Positions 1-9,402 of a stretch of DNA of 64,000 nt are shown piece by piece (the first letter of the stretch is position 1; the number at the start of each line of letters is the position of its first letter). Below the pieces are notes generated by a model, which worked only from the letters and a program-made list of their open reading frames with translations, was not told where the DNA came from and did no database searches. The DNA is from Lewinellaceae bacterium. Its GTDB lineage: Bacteria > Bacteroidota > Bacteroidia > Chitinophagales > Saprospiraceae. The position numbers were made by a program, and so were the translations under genes. Location of the stretch: assembly GCA_020636325.1 (NCBI GenBank), contig JACJYC010000002.1, positions 310,001-374,000 of the forward strand, given 5' to 3'.

Positions 1-1546
1 CCAGCGTATACCGGATCTCCACACCGGGCATGTAGTGCTTGAGCTCAACCTGCTCGCCCCTGGCCAGAATGTCGCTTTCGTTGACCAATATGGGCGGGGG
101 CAACGGCAGCGGATTGCCCGCATCTTCATACCCCAGAAAAAAGCGGATGCCGGGGTAGGACCTGGCCAGCTCGGCGCTGTCGGTTGGGGAGATTTTCGTA
201 TTCCAAAGAAAAACTTCCTTCAGCGCCGGAAAATCGCCGATCTTCCGGATATGGTCTTTTTGAACTGCCGTCCCTGCCAGCGAAAGCGAGCGCAGATTTT
301 TCAGCGACTTCAGCTCCGAAAGGCCGGCGCCGGTGATGTCCGTATTGTTGAGGTTGAGCACTTCCAGGTTGGAAAACCGGACCAAGGTGCGGAGATCGTC
401 GTCGGAGATCGGCATATTGGCCAGGTTGAGGTCTACGAGTTGCTGGTCGACCTCCCGGAGATTTTCGAATTGTTTCCGGTCGAACATCCGGCGGATGGAG
501 AAATCGGCCTGGAGGGCCGGGGAGCCGAAAGCTAGCGCGGACACCGACAGGAAGGGATTGTTGAGTTTTTTGATCACGGCCGGAGAAGCCGGTTTGAAGG
601 CATACGCCATTGCCGGTTCATCGGTTTGGCGTTGTTTGCGCATCAGGGTTTCAGCCGTCAGGCGGAGGGTGTCGTTCTCGGGGTATCCGGCAATGGGTTT
701 GCCCATATCGGCCCCGGCGGCGATCCACTGCCGGATGATTTCCGCTTCCCCGGTTGTCAATTGGGGTTTGCCGGAGGGCGGCATGTGTTTCTTCTCCTCC
801 ATGGGCAGGTGCAGCCGCTGCAGGATCAGGCTGTTCTGAAGATCTCCGGCCACCCAGAGCGGGCCGCTTTTGCCGCCTGCTGAAAGCCGGTCGGGGTCGG
901 TCATGACCAGCTTCCCCTTGGCTTTTCGCTCGTTGTGACAGCCGGTGCATTTATCCTGAAGTATGGGCAATACGGCCGCCACAAACAGCGGGGTTTCTTC
1001 CGTGATCTCGACGGCCGCCTGTGCATTTTTTTCGGGCATCAGGGGTTCGAACAGATAATTCCCGCCGTGCGTGATGGAAGACCCCAGGTGCCCGGCAATG
1101 ATCATCAGCGCCAGAGAGGCGCCCAGGGCGGCATGAAAGGCCCATTTATGGCCGGCATCCCGGTCAAAGAGCCACCACAACCCCCAAAGCGCAAAACTGA
1201 AGGCCACGCCCAGCCATTGGTGCCAGCTGAGCAGCACCGGGTCGTATCCGCCTTCGCGGGAAAGAAAAAAACCGGCCAGCGCCGTTACCGATCCCGTCAG
1301 GGCGGATAAGGCCAGCAGAAACCGGTAAAAGGCCGGATTCCCGCCGCCGGCCAGCGGTTTGGCCCACCAGGACAGCGCGAACGCGGCCAGCATGCCGATC
1401 GGCAAATGCAGCAGCAGCGGATGCATGCGCCCACCGACGGCCAGCCAGGAAGGCAGGACCACCTTGTGTTGGAAAAACAGCAGAAAGAGCAGCAGCAGTT
1501 GCAGAAAGAAAACAAGCTGCGCGGTAAATCTCTGGAATGTGCCCAT
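1..1546 (-). CDS. Membrane-anchored c-type cytochrome with LRR and CHB_HEX-like domain (partial)
   Basis: The reading frame is open from ATG at 1546 to base 2, giving 515 residues with the C-terminus beyond the left edge. The N-terminal 150 or so residues hold several hydrophobic helices, including a G-R-M-H-P-L-L-L-H-L-P-I-G segment of the DUF2231 type. A heme c motif, CTGCH at about residues 200-204, belongs to a planctomycete-type cytochrome domain. Leucine-rich repeats follow (LVDLNLANMPIS, LEVLNLNNTDIT, LRSLSLAGTAV), then a segment resembling the chitobiase/hexosaminidase C-terminal fold (VELKHYMPGVEIRYTL) at the cut end. It starts 20 bp after the DUF1501 gene and is probably the membrane partner of that unit. 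Domain calls come from motif recognition; substrate unknown. Confidence 0.8.
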   Translation of the reverse strand, partial: MGTFQRFTAQLVFFLQLLLLFLLFFQHKVVLPSWLAVGGRMHPLLLHLPIGMLAAFALSWWAKPLAGGGNPAFYRFLLALSALTGSVTALAGFFLSREGGYDPVLLSWHQWLGVAFSFALWGLWWLFDRDAGHKWAFHAALGASLALMIIAGHLGSSITHGGNYLFEPLMPEKNAQAAVEITEETPLFVAAVLPILQDKCTGCHNERKAKGKLVMTDPDRLSAGGKSGPLWVAGDLQNSLILQRLHLPMEEKKHMPPSGKPQLTTGEAEIIRQWIAAGADMGKPIAGYPENDTLRLTAETLMRKQRQTDEPAMAYAFKPASPAVIKKLNNPFLSVSALAFGSPALQADFSIRRMFDRKQFENLREVDQQLVDLNLANMPISDDDLRTLVRFSNLEVLNLNNTDITGAGLSELKSLKNLRSLSLAGTAVQKDHIRKIGDFPALKEVFLWNTKISPTDSAELARSYPGIRFFLGYEDAGNPLPLPPPILVNESDILARGEQVELKHYMPGVEIRYTL

Positions 1547-1566
1547 CGTCTAATTCTGTTCCGTGG

Positions 1567-3021
1567 TCAGGCGATAATGTCGTGTACAACTTTTCCCGAT
1601 ACGTCGGTCAGCCGGTAACGCCTTCCGAGGTGTTTGTAGGTCAGTTTTTCGTGATGCAGTCCGAGCAGGTGCAACACCGTGGCATGGAAATCGTGGACGT
1701 GGACCGGGTTTTCAACAATATTATAGCCGAATTCGTCGGTCTCGCCGTACACGATGCCCGGTTTCACGCCGCCGCCGGCCATCCAGATGGAGTAGCTCCG
1801 CGGGTGGTGATCCCGGCCGTAGTTATCGGCGGAAAGCGCCCCCTGGCAGTAATTGGTCCGGCCGAATTCGCCGCCCCAGATCACGAGGGTTTCGTCCAGC
1901 AGCCCCCGTTGTTTGAGGTCGCGGATGAGCGCCGCAGAAGGCTGGTCGACATCCTTCGCCTGCAAGGGCATCTCGCCCGGCAGGTTGCCGTGTTGATCCC
2001 ATCCCTGATGGTACAACTGGACAAACCGCACGCCGGCTTCGGACAGCTTCCGGGCCAGCAGGCAGTTGGCTGCGTAGGTACCGGGCACCAGGCATTCCGG
2101 GCCGTACATTTTGATGATATGGTCGGGTTCTTTGGAAAAGTCCAGCAATTCCGGAACAGCGGTTTGCATCCGGTAGGCCATTTCGTATTGTTCGATCTTG
2201 GCTTTGACCTCCGGGTCGCCGGATTCCTCGAAGCCCATTTCATTCATCCGGGAAAGCTGGTCGAGCATCCGGCGGCGGTCGGCGCCGTCCATGCCTTCGG
2301 GATTATTGGCGTACAGCACCCGCTCTTCGCTGTTGCTGAACTGCACGCCCTGGTGCACGCTGTCCAGAAATCCGTTGGTCCAGAGTTTGGAATACACCCC
2401 CTGGCCGTTGCCGGGGCCTTTGGAGAGCAATACGCAAAATGCCGGCAGGTTCTTGTTCTCGCTGCCGAGACCGTAACTGAGCCAGGCGCCCATGCTGGGC
2501 CGGTTGCCCTGTTGCGCGCCGGTTTGCATGAAGGTGAGGGCCGGGTCGTGGTTGATGGCTTCGGTATGCATGGTTTTGATGATGCAAAGCTCATCGGCGA
2601 TCGATCCGATATGAGGGAAGATCTCGCTGACCCAGGCGCCGCTCTGGCCGTATTGGTGAAAGGCAAATTTGGAGCCCACCAACGGGAATTTCTCCTGACC
2701 CGAGGTCATGCCGGTCAGGCGTTGCCCCATGCGGATGGATGCCGGCAGGTCTTCGCCTATGCGTTTGACCAGGGTCGGTTTGTAGTCGAAACTTTCCAGT
2801 TGGGAGGGCGCTCCGTTCTGAAAGAGGTAAATGACCCGCTTGGCCTTGGGCGCAAAATGAGGGAGCCCGAGCGGCAATCCGGCGCCCATTTCATCCGCGC
2901 CTGAAAACAGGTCTTTGACCAGCAATGAGCCCAGGGCAACACTGCCGATCCCCAGGCTCATTTTGCCCAGAAAATGGCGGCGGGTGACGTTGAGGCGATG
3001 GTTTAAGAATTCTTTTTCCAT
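1567..3021 (-). CDS. DUF1501 family protein, Tat-exported
   Basis: 484 residues. The N-terminus carries a twin-arginine motif (TRRHFLGK, Arg14-Arg15) and a short hydrophobic stretch, so export folded through the Tat system is likely. The rest is a DUF1501 protein, a sulfatase/alkaline-phosphatase-fold family that in planctomycetes sits almost always beside a DUF1549/DUF1553 cytochrome protein. Typical stretches are FLQTGAQQG-like and EFGRT (WGGEFGRTNYCQG), and HDFHATVLHLLGLHHEKLT near the end. It begins 16 bp after the upstream cytochrome gene stops and ends 20 bp before the membrane cytochrome-LRR gene, so the three form one operon. The biochemical role of the family is not established; periplasmic polymer breakdown is inference. 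Confidence 0.92.
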   Translation of the reverse strand: MEKEFLNHRLNVTRRHFLGKMSLGIGSVALGSLLVKDLFSGADEMGAGLPLGLPHFAPKAKRVIYLFQNGAPSQLESFDYKPTLVKRIGEDLPASIRMGQRLTGMTSGQEKFPLVGSKFAFHQYGQSGAWVSEIFPHIGSIADELCIIKTMHTEAINHDPALTFMQTGAQQGNRPSMGAWLSYGLGSENKNLPAFCVLLSKGPGNGQGVYSKLWTNGFLDSVHQGVQFSNSEERVLYANNPEGMDGADRRRMLDQLSRMNEMGFEESGDPEVKAKIEQYEMAYRMQTAVPELLDFSKEPDHIIKMYGPECLVPGTYAANCLLARKLSEAGVRFVQLYHQGWDQHGNLPGEMPLQAKDVDQPSAALIRDLKQRGLLDETLVIWGGEFGRTNYCQGALSADNYGRDHHPRSYSIWMAGGGVKPGIVYGETDEFGYNIVENPVHVHDFHATVLHLLGLHHEKLTYKHLGRRYRLTDVSGKVVHDIIA

Positions 3022-3037
3022 TATCGGTAATTTATCA

Positions 3038-5365
3038 TCAAACCCGTGTGGTGGCTTCTTCCAGGTTAAACAATAGGGTGATCACCTGCATCATGGCGGC
3101 GGCGGCCGTTTTGTCGGCGGTTTCCGACCGCGGATATTCTCCGATCTTCAGCAGGGCTTCCGCTTTTTCCGGGGCGTTTTTGAATTCAGCGGCCTCACTT
3201 TCAAAATAATCGGCCATCAGGTCCTTTTCTTCCGGCCGGGCTTTCCGGCAAAGGATGCGGCGGAATGCTTTTTCCATTTGTTCCTCCGGCGGCGGTCCCT
3301 CGGTGGTCAGGCGTTCGGCGTAAACCCGGGCCGCTTCGAGCACCTGCGGGTCATTCAGCAGGATCAGGGCCTGCAAGGGGGTGTTGGTGCGCACCCGCTT
3401 TACCTCGCATTGATCCCGGTTGGAGGCGTCGAAGGTGAGCATGCCGGGCGGAGGTACCGTCCGTTTGATGAAATTGTAGAGCCCGCGGCGGTACAGTTTG
3501 TCGCCGTGGTCCTGGATATAGGTTGCCAGTTGCCCCCGGCCGGAGGTGGAGCTTTCCCAGATCCCTTTCGGTTGGTAAGGTTTCACGCTGGGGCCGCCGA
3601 TCTCGTCGGTCAGCAGGCCGCTTGCCGCCAGTATTTCATCCCGGATCAGCTCGGCCGACAGCCGCAGCCTGGATGCCCTGGCCAGGTAAATGTTCTCGGG
3701 GTCGATCGAGAGGTGGTGCTTGTTGACTTCGGAGGATTGCCGGTAGGTCGCCGACATGACCAGGGTTTTTACCAGCCATTTGACATCCCAGTGTTGCTTC
3801 CGGAATTCCACCGCCAGCCAGTCCAGCAATTCCGGATGCGAAGGCAATTCGCCCTGCATGCCGAAGTCGCCGGCCGTTTTGACGATCCCGCGGCCGAAAA
3901 ACTCCTGCCACACCCGGTTGACGAATACGCGGGCCGTCAGCGGATTTTTTTCGTCGAACAGCCACCGGGCCAGCCCGAGCCGGTTGGGCGCGAACCGGGT
4001 TGTATCGAAAGGCAGGATCGCTTCAGGCAGGTTGAAGGATACCGGATCGGCCGGCTGGTCGTAATTCCCCCTGCGCAGCACGTAGGTTGGCCGGACCTGC
4101 GGCAGGTCCTTCATGATCATGACCTTCACCGGCGCCGTATCCTGCCGGTTGATGAAAGTGAGGATCTTTTCCCGGTCCTCTTCCGTAATGGTCATATTGG
4201 GCGGATCGGCGAGGGACGCCAGCGAAATATCCCCGACGAGGCCTTTTTCTTCCACCTGATTGAAGAAGGCGAAGGTGCTGTAATAATCCTTTTGGGAAAT
4301 GGGATCGTATTTATGGTCGTGGCATTTGGCGCATTCAAAGGTCAGCGCCAGGAAAGCCTTGCCGAAGGTGTTTGTCCGGTCGGTCACGTATTCCAGCCGG
4401 TATTCTTCGTCGATGACGCCGCCTTCCTGCGTGATTTTATGGTTGCGGTTGAAGCCGGTTGCCAACAGCATTTCCTTGGTCGGATCGGGCAGATAATCGC
4501 CGGCCAGCTGCCAGGTGACAAACTTGTCGTACGGATAGTTTTCGTTGAAGGCATGGATCACCCAATCCCGCCAGGGCCACATGGTGCGCAGGCCGTCGTC
4601 CTGGTAGCCGTGACTATCGGCGTAGCGGGCGACATCCATCCAGGAAACGGCCATCTTTTCGCCGTAATGCGGGCTTGCCAGCAGCTCATCCACCATTTTT
4701 TCATAAGCATCGGGCGAGGGGTCCTTCAGAAACCGGTCCTGCAGCTCAATATCCGGCGGCAACCCGGTAATATCCAGGCTCAAGCGCTTGAGCAGTTGCT
4801 CCTTGCCGGCTTCCCGGTTGGGTTTCAATCCGATCTCTTCGAGCTTGTTGAGGATAAAATAGTCTATGTCGTTTTTCGGCCAGTTCTTGTTTTTCACCCC
4901 GGGCAGCGCCCCTTCCTCCGGCGGTATGAATGCCCAATGCGGCTTGTATCCGGCGCCCTGGCTGATCCAGCGTTCGATCAGCCGGATTTCCCGGTCGGTC
5001 AATTTGAGCAGCGAGGTCGGCGGCGGCATCAATTCGGAAGTATCCTGGGTAGAAACACGCCGGTAAACCTCCGAGTGCGCGGGATCGCCCGGGATCAGTG
5101 CGTACAGCCCCGGCGATTCCTTCAATTCGGCGTAGGCGTTTTCCGGTATATCGAGCCGCAGATCGGCTTTGCGCGCATTGGCATCCGGGCCGTGGCATTT
5201 GAAGCACTTATCGGAAAGAATGGGCCGGATATGGATATTGAAGTCGACCTTTTCGGGCAGACCGGCCGATCCTCCCCCCGGTCGGATAGCTGCGATGCCG
5301 GCGATGACCAGCAGCGCCGGAAGGATAAGCCAGAACAGGAATTTTCGCCGGATTGCAATGGGCAT
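3038..5365 (-). CDS. Planctomycete-type cytochrome c, DUF1549 and DUF1553 protein
   Basis: 775 residues. A signal anchor (about residues 9-27) is followed by a PSCyt1 cytochrome domain with heme motif CFKCH at residues 54-58, then the DUF1549 domain, which contains a second motif CAKCH near residue 345, and a C-terminal DUF1553 domain (for example NPLTARVFVNRVWQEFFGRGIVKT). The protein is therefore expected to carry two hemes in the periplasm. First gene of a three-gene minus-strand operon with DUF1501 and a membrane cytochrome-LRR protein. The family is a hallmark of planctomycetes and also occurs in Verrucomicrobia and some Bacteroidota, usually next to polysaccharide-degradation genes. Electron donor and substrate cannot be told from sequence. 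Confidence 0.93.
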   Translation of the reverse strand: MPIAIRRKFLFWLILPALLVIAGIAAIRPGGGSAGLPEKVDFNIHIRPILSDKCFKCHGPDANARKADLRLDIPENAYAELKESPGLYALIPGDPAHSEVYRRVSTQDTSELMPPPTSLLKLTDREIRLIERWISQGAGYKPHWAFIPPEEGALPGVKNKNWPKNDIDYFILNKLEEIGLKPNREAGKEQLLKRLSLDITGLPPDIELQDRFLKDPSPDAYEKMVDELLASPHYGEKMAVSWMDVARYADSHGYQDDGLRTMWPWRDWVIHAFNENYPYDKFVTWQLAGDYLPDPTKEMLLATGFNRNHKITQEGGVIDEEYRLEYVTDRTNTFGKAFLALTFECAKCHDHKYDPISQKDYYSTFAFFNQVEEKGLVGDISLASLADPPNMTITEEDREKILTFINRQDTAPVKVMIMKDLPQVRPTYVLRRGNYDQPADPVSFNLPEAILPFDTTRFAPNRLGLARWLFDEKNPLTARVFVNRVWQEFFGRGIVKTAGDFGMQGELPSHPELLDWLAVEFRKQHWDVKWLVKTLVMSATYRQSSEVNKHHLSIDPENIYLARASRLRLSAELIRDEILAASGLLTDEIGGPSVKPYQPKGIWESSTSGRGQLATYIQDHGDKLYRRGLYNFIKRTVPPPGMLTFDASNRDQCEVKRVRTNTPLQALILLNDPQVLEAARVYAERLTTEGPPPEEQMEKAFRRILCRKARPEEKDLMADYFESEAAEFKNAPEKAEALLKIGEYPRSETADKTAAAAMMQVITLLFNLEEATTRV

Positions 5366-5513
5366 AGACAGGAGGCAATTGGTGATGAATTCAGCAAAAT
5401 TACAGAATTTGTTAAAAAATTCACCGGATTAACGAATAATCAAATTATCGTTTGCCGCAGACCTGCTGAGCAATATAATCACCGGTAAATTCCGTTTTGG
5501 TTTGAAAAAACCG

Positions 5514-8012
5514 ATGAAGTATTTTTACCTGTTAACCGTTTCCCTACTCACACTGACACCTGCCTTCTGTCAGGTTCAGTCCTTTACCAACAGGGGCATC
5601 GGCGGCGGCGGCGCGCTGTTCTCACCGGCCATCAGCCCGTACAATCACAACCAGATCTGGATGTCCTGCGACATGACCGAACTGTTCTACACCCAGGACG
5701 GCGGCCAAAGCTGGGATTTTTGCGATTTCCGCAAATTCACCGCTTTTCAGCAGAGCAAGGTGAATTTCACCTCCAACCCCAAGATCCTTTATGCCTTGCG
5801 GATCAACTTCCGCGATGAGATCACCTACCCGGTCAAAAGCAATACGGCAGGCGCCGACTGGCAGGCCCTGCCGAGCCCCAACGAGGACGGGCTGAACTAC
5901 CTTTTTGCAGACCCGAACCGGGCAGACCGGATTTTGGTCAGCGATTGGCGGCGGTTCTATATTTCCAGCGACAGCGGGCAGACCTATGAGCAGAAATTTG
6001 ATGACAACCAGGGCAACCTCTATATTGCCGGCGTTTACTGGGACAACGACCTGGTTGTCGCCGCTACCAATTACGGGTTGATCGTATCTCATAACGGCGG
6101 ACAAAGTTTTGCCGTTGAATCCGTCGGCGGATTGCCGTCCGGCGCGGTGATCGCGGATTTTGCCGCAGCCCGGCAAAACGGCACGATCCGGTTCTATATC
6201 GTGACTGCCGACGCCGCCGACATCTACCCAACGGTCCCCTCCTATGAATATGCCTTCAGCTACGACAACGTGTACCGCCTTGATTACGGCGCCGGAAGCG
6301 CATGGCAGCCGCTCGGAAACAACCTCTCCGGCAACCTCAAATTCACCCGGATAGGCGCTGCCGTCAACAACATCCATACGGTGTATATTGCGGGCACCAA
6401 TACGGACAATTCTTTCCCTTTGGTGTATAAATCGGCCAATGACGGGGCCGCCTGGTCGGAGGTCTTCCAGACCCAGGGCAATCAGAACATCACAACGGGT
6501 TATTGCGGTTTTGCCGGCGATGAGAACTGGTGGTACGCCGAGGCGCCGATCGGATTTGCCGTAGCCGCTGATGACCCCAACCAGGTCATGTTCACCGATT
6601 TCGGCTTTGCCCACAAAAGTTCGGACGGCGGCGCTTCCTGGCATCAGCTTTACGTCCAGCCGCAAACCGAAAATCCTGCGGGCGCCGATACCCCGAAGAA
6701 CGGGTATTACCAGAGCAACGGATTGGAAAACACAAGCGCCTGGCATCTTTGCTGGGTTTCCCCGCTGCAATTGTTCGGCTCCTTTACCGATATCGGGGGC
6801 ATGGCTTCCGGCGACGGCGGCCTGACCTGGTCTTTCGAACGGGTCAACCGGGATATGAATTCCACCTATCAGATCCTTAAAAACCCCGCCGCAGAGGTAC
6901 TGTATGCAGCTACGTCCAGCGTTCACGACCTCTACCAGAGCACCTATCTCAACGACGATCGCATCGACGGCGGCAAGGGCAAGATCCTGTTCTCCCAAAA
7001 CGGCGGCCTGACCTGGAATACCCTCCACGATTTCGGGCATCCGGTGGTCTGGATGGCCATCGATCCGACCTCGCCGGACATCATGTACGCTTCAGTCGTC
7101 CATTCCAGCCAGGGCGGCATCTACAAAACCGCTGATTTGAATGAAGGCGCCGCTTCCACCTGGACGAAACTCCCCAATCCTCCGCGCACGGAGGGGCACC
7201 CGCTGAGCATCCATGTCCTGCCGGGCGGCAACCTGTTGTGCAGCTATTCCGGTCGCAGGACTTCCAACTTCACGGCAAGCTCAGGCGTCTTTTTCAGCAG
7301 CAACGGCGGCCAGAGCTGGCAAGACCGCTCCCACCCCGATATGCAGTACTGGACCAAGGACGTGGTGCCCGACCCCGCCGACCCGGCCGACACCTGGTAT
7401 GCGGCCGTTTTCAGCGGGTGGGGAGGCGCGGCCAACGACAAAGGCGGGCTGTTCCGAACCAGGAACCAGGGGGTGACCTGGACCCGCATCTCGGATCATT
7501 TCAGGGTGGAAAGCATCGGCATCCATCCCGGAAATCCGGATATCGCCTACCTGACGACAGAAGATGAAGGACTTTGGTATACCTCAGACCTGCAGGCTGA
7601 CCACCCGGATTTCCAACAATCGGAAGGGTATAAATTCCAGCATCCCCTGCGGGTCTTTTTTAATCCGAACAATACGGACGAGGTTTGGGTAACCAGCTTT
7701 GGAAACGGCATGAGCCAGGGGATAGCCGCCCCGAACGCACTGGAAGACCTGATGACCTCTTACAGTGTCGAACTGACGCCGGTACCGGCCGACGAAAAAG
7801 CCACCCTGAAGGTCACGGCCTGGGAAACAACCCGCTTCCGGATCGACCTGTATGCCGCCGACGGCGCGCGCAAGTTTGCCTCCTACGAACAGGTTTATCC
7901 GGCCGGCGTAAGCGAACTGGAGATCCCGGTCGGGCAGCTGCCCGACGGCCTGTACTACCTGCGGGTCACCGACGGCAGGAATGTCAAAACCCTGAAAATG
8001 ATCATCCAGTGA
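5514..8012 (+). CDS. BNR/WD40-like repeat exoprotein with T9SS sorting domain
   Basis: 832 residues from ATG 5514. An in-frame TTG at 5502 would add four residues, but MKYFYLLTVSLL...AFCQ from 5514 is a proper signal peptide. The body consists of repeated BNR/Asp-box type blades (TQDGGQSWDF, SNGGQSWQD, SQNGGLTWNT, SSDGGASWHQ), which form a sialidase/sortilin-like beta-propeller. The last 80 residues (VELTPVPADEKATLKV ... GLYYLRVTDGRNVKTLKMIIQ) are a type A C-terminal sorting domain for the type IX secretion system, so the product is surface-bound or released. It lies divergent to the cytochrome operon. BNR proteins of this kind include xyloglucanases and other glycoside hydrolases; enzymatic activity here is not proven. 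Confidence 0.88.
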   Translation: MKYFYLLTVSLLTLTPAFCQVQSFTNRGIGGGGALFSPAISPYNHNQIWMSCDMTELFYTQDGGQSWDFCDFRKFTAFQQSKVNFTSNPKILYALRINFRDEITYPVKSNTAGADWQALPSPNEDGLNYLFADPNRADRILVSDWRRFYISSDSGQTYEQKFDDNQGNLYIAGVYWDNDLVVAATNYGLIVSHNGGQSFAVESVGGLPSGAVIADFAAARQNGTIRFYIVTADAADIYPTVPSYEYAFSYDNVYRLDYGAGSAWQPLGNNLSGNLKFTRIGAAVNNIHTVYIAGTNTDNSFPLVYKSANDGAAWSEVFQTQGNQNITTGYCGFAGDENWWYAEAPIGFAVAADDPNQVMFTDFGFAHKSSDGGASWHQLYVQPQTENPAGADTPKNGYYQSNGLENTSAWHLCWVSPLQLFGSFTDIGGMASGDGGLTWSFERVNRDMNSTYQILKNPAAEVLYAATSSVHDLYQSTYLNDDRIDGGKGKILFSQNGGLTWNTLHDFGHPVVWMAIDPTSPDIMYASVVHSSQGGIYKTADLNEGAASTWTKLPNPPRTEGHPLSIHVLPGGNLLCSYSGRRTSNFTASSGVFFSSNGGQSWQDRSHPDMQYWTKDVVPDPADPADTWYAAVFSGWGGAANDKGGLFRTRNQGVTWTRISDHFRVESIGIHPGNPDIAYLTTEDEGLWYTSDLQADHPDFQQSEGYKFQHPLRVFFNPNNTDEVWVTSFGNGMSQGIAAPNALEDLMTSYSVELTPVPADEKATLKVTAWETTRFRIDLYAADGARKFASYEQVYPAGVSELEIPVGQLPDGLYYLRVTDGRNVKTLKMIIQ

Positions 8013-8167
8013 TGTTTTCCATTTTCGCATCGGCGCGGAGCTTTGATTTTTACAAGTTTTTCTATATTCGTGCGGAATTCCGCAATCCGGACCCCGGCTT
8101 CTGATCCGGATCAATTCCCGTAGAACCCTCAAATCTTATCATTCAAAACCTAGCGAATCCATAAACT

Positions 8168-9319
8168 ATGAAAAGAAAAATACGAATGGGTATGGTCGGC
8201 GGAGGCCGCGGCGCCTTCATCGGCGGCGTTCACCGCATGGCGGCCGCCCTCGACGGACAGATCGAACTGGTTTGCGGCGCCTTCAGCAGCGACCCCGCCA
8301 AGTCCAGGGCTTCCGGCAGCGACCTCTTTCTGCCGCCTGAACGCAGCTACGGCAGCTTTGAGGAAATGATCAAAACCGAAAAGACCCTGCCCGCCACCCA
8401 GCGGATGGATTTCATCTCGATCGTCACGCCCAACCACGCCCATTTCGGTCCGGCCAAAATGGCCCTGGAAAACGGGTTCCATGTGGTATGCGACAAACCG
8501 TTGTGCTTCTCGATGGAGGAAGCGCTGGAACTGGAACAACTGGTCAGGGACACGGGCCTCCTTTTTGCCCTCACCCATAACTATACCGGCTATCCGATGG
8601 TCAAGCAAGCCCGGGCAATGGTGCGCAACGGCGAACTCGGCAAGATCCGCAAGGTCGTAGTCGAATACCCGCAGGGTTGGCTGGCCACCCGGGTCGAGGA
8701 ATCCGGGCAGAAACAGGCCGGCTGGCGCACCGACCCCAAAAAATCGGGTATCGCCGGCTGCATGGGCGATATCGGCACCCACGCCGAAAACCTGGCCGAA
8801 TACATCACCGGGCTTCAGATCAAAGAGCTCTGCGCCGACCTGACCACCTTTGTGGAGGGCCGCCTGCTGGACGATGACGGCAACGTACTCCTCCGGTTCG
8901 ATAACGGCGCCAAAGGCATTCTGCACGCCAGCCAGATCAGCGTCGGAGAAGAAAACAACCTCAACATCCGGGTCTACGGCGAAAAAGGAGGCCTCGAATG
9001 GCGCCAGATGGAGCCGAATACCCTGCTGGCCAAATGGATGGACAAACCCGTGCAGGTGATCCGGACCGGAGTGGGCGCCTTGTCGCCCGAAGCGCAGGCT
9101 CATACCCGCATACCCGCCGGGCACCCGGAAGGCTACCTCGAAGCATTCGCCAATATCTATCGCAATTTTGCCCACTGCCTGCAGGCCCGCCTGGAAAACG
9201 AGGACCCCGATCCCGTATATCAGGATTTCCCTACGGTTTCGGACGGCGTCAGGGGTATGGTATTCATCGATAAGGTGGTCGCCTCCAGCCAGGCAGGCGC
9301 CGCATGGATCGGACTCTGA
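8168..9319 (+). CDS. Gfo/Idh/MocA family NAD(P)-dependent oxidoreductase
   Basis: 383 residues. The N-terminal Rossmann domain opens with RMGMVGGGRGAFIGGVH, and the family's EKP-like lysine motif is present as CDKPLC. The second half contains the conserved GDIGTHAEN motif. Members oxidise or epimerise sugars, inositols or their derivatives. No signal peptide, so it is cytosolic. It lies a short distance upstream of a periplasmic acylase and of a TIM-barrel sugar isomerase-like gene; together with the latter it probably handles an unusual sugar (inference). Confidence 0.92.
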   Translation: MKRKIRMGMVGGGRGAFIGGVHRMAAALDGQIELVCGAFSSDPAKSRASGSDLFLPPERSYGSFEEMIKTEKTLPATQRMDFISIVTPNHAHFGPAKMALENGFHVVCDKPLCFSMEEALELEQLVRDTGLLFALTHNYTGYPMVKQARAMVRNGELGKIRKVVVEYPQGWLATRVEESGQKQAGWRTDPKKSGIAGCMGDIGTHAENLAEYITGLQIKELCADLTTFVEGRLLDDDGNVLLRFDNGAKGILHASQISVGEENNLNIRVYGEKGGLEWRQMEPNTLLAKWMDKPVQVIRTGVGALSPEAQAHTRIPAGHPEGYLEAFANIYRNFAHCLQARLENEDPDPVYQDFPTVSDGVRGMVFIDKVVASSQAGAAWIGL

Positions 9320-9402
9320 TCGATTTTATTGCCAAACCGAACGCCGATGGGAGGCCGGATTTTAATCCGTCTGCGGTTTGGTTCAGTCAAAAAACAACAA
9401 AC

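Noticed and set aside
1164..1589. Open frame of 141 codons on the minus strand
   Set aside because: It overlaps the real cytochrome-LRR gene in another frame; the frame starting at 1546 carries the heme motif and membrane helices.
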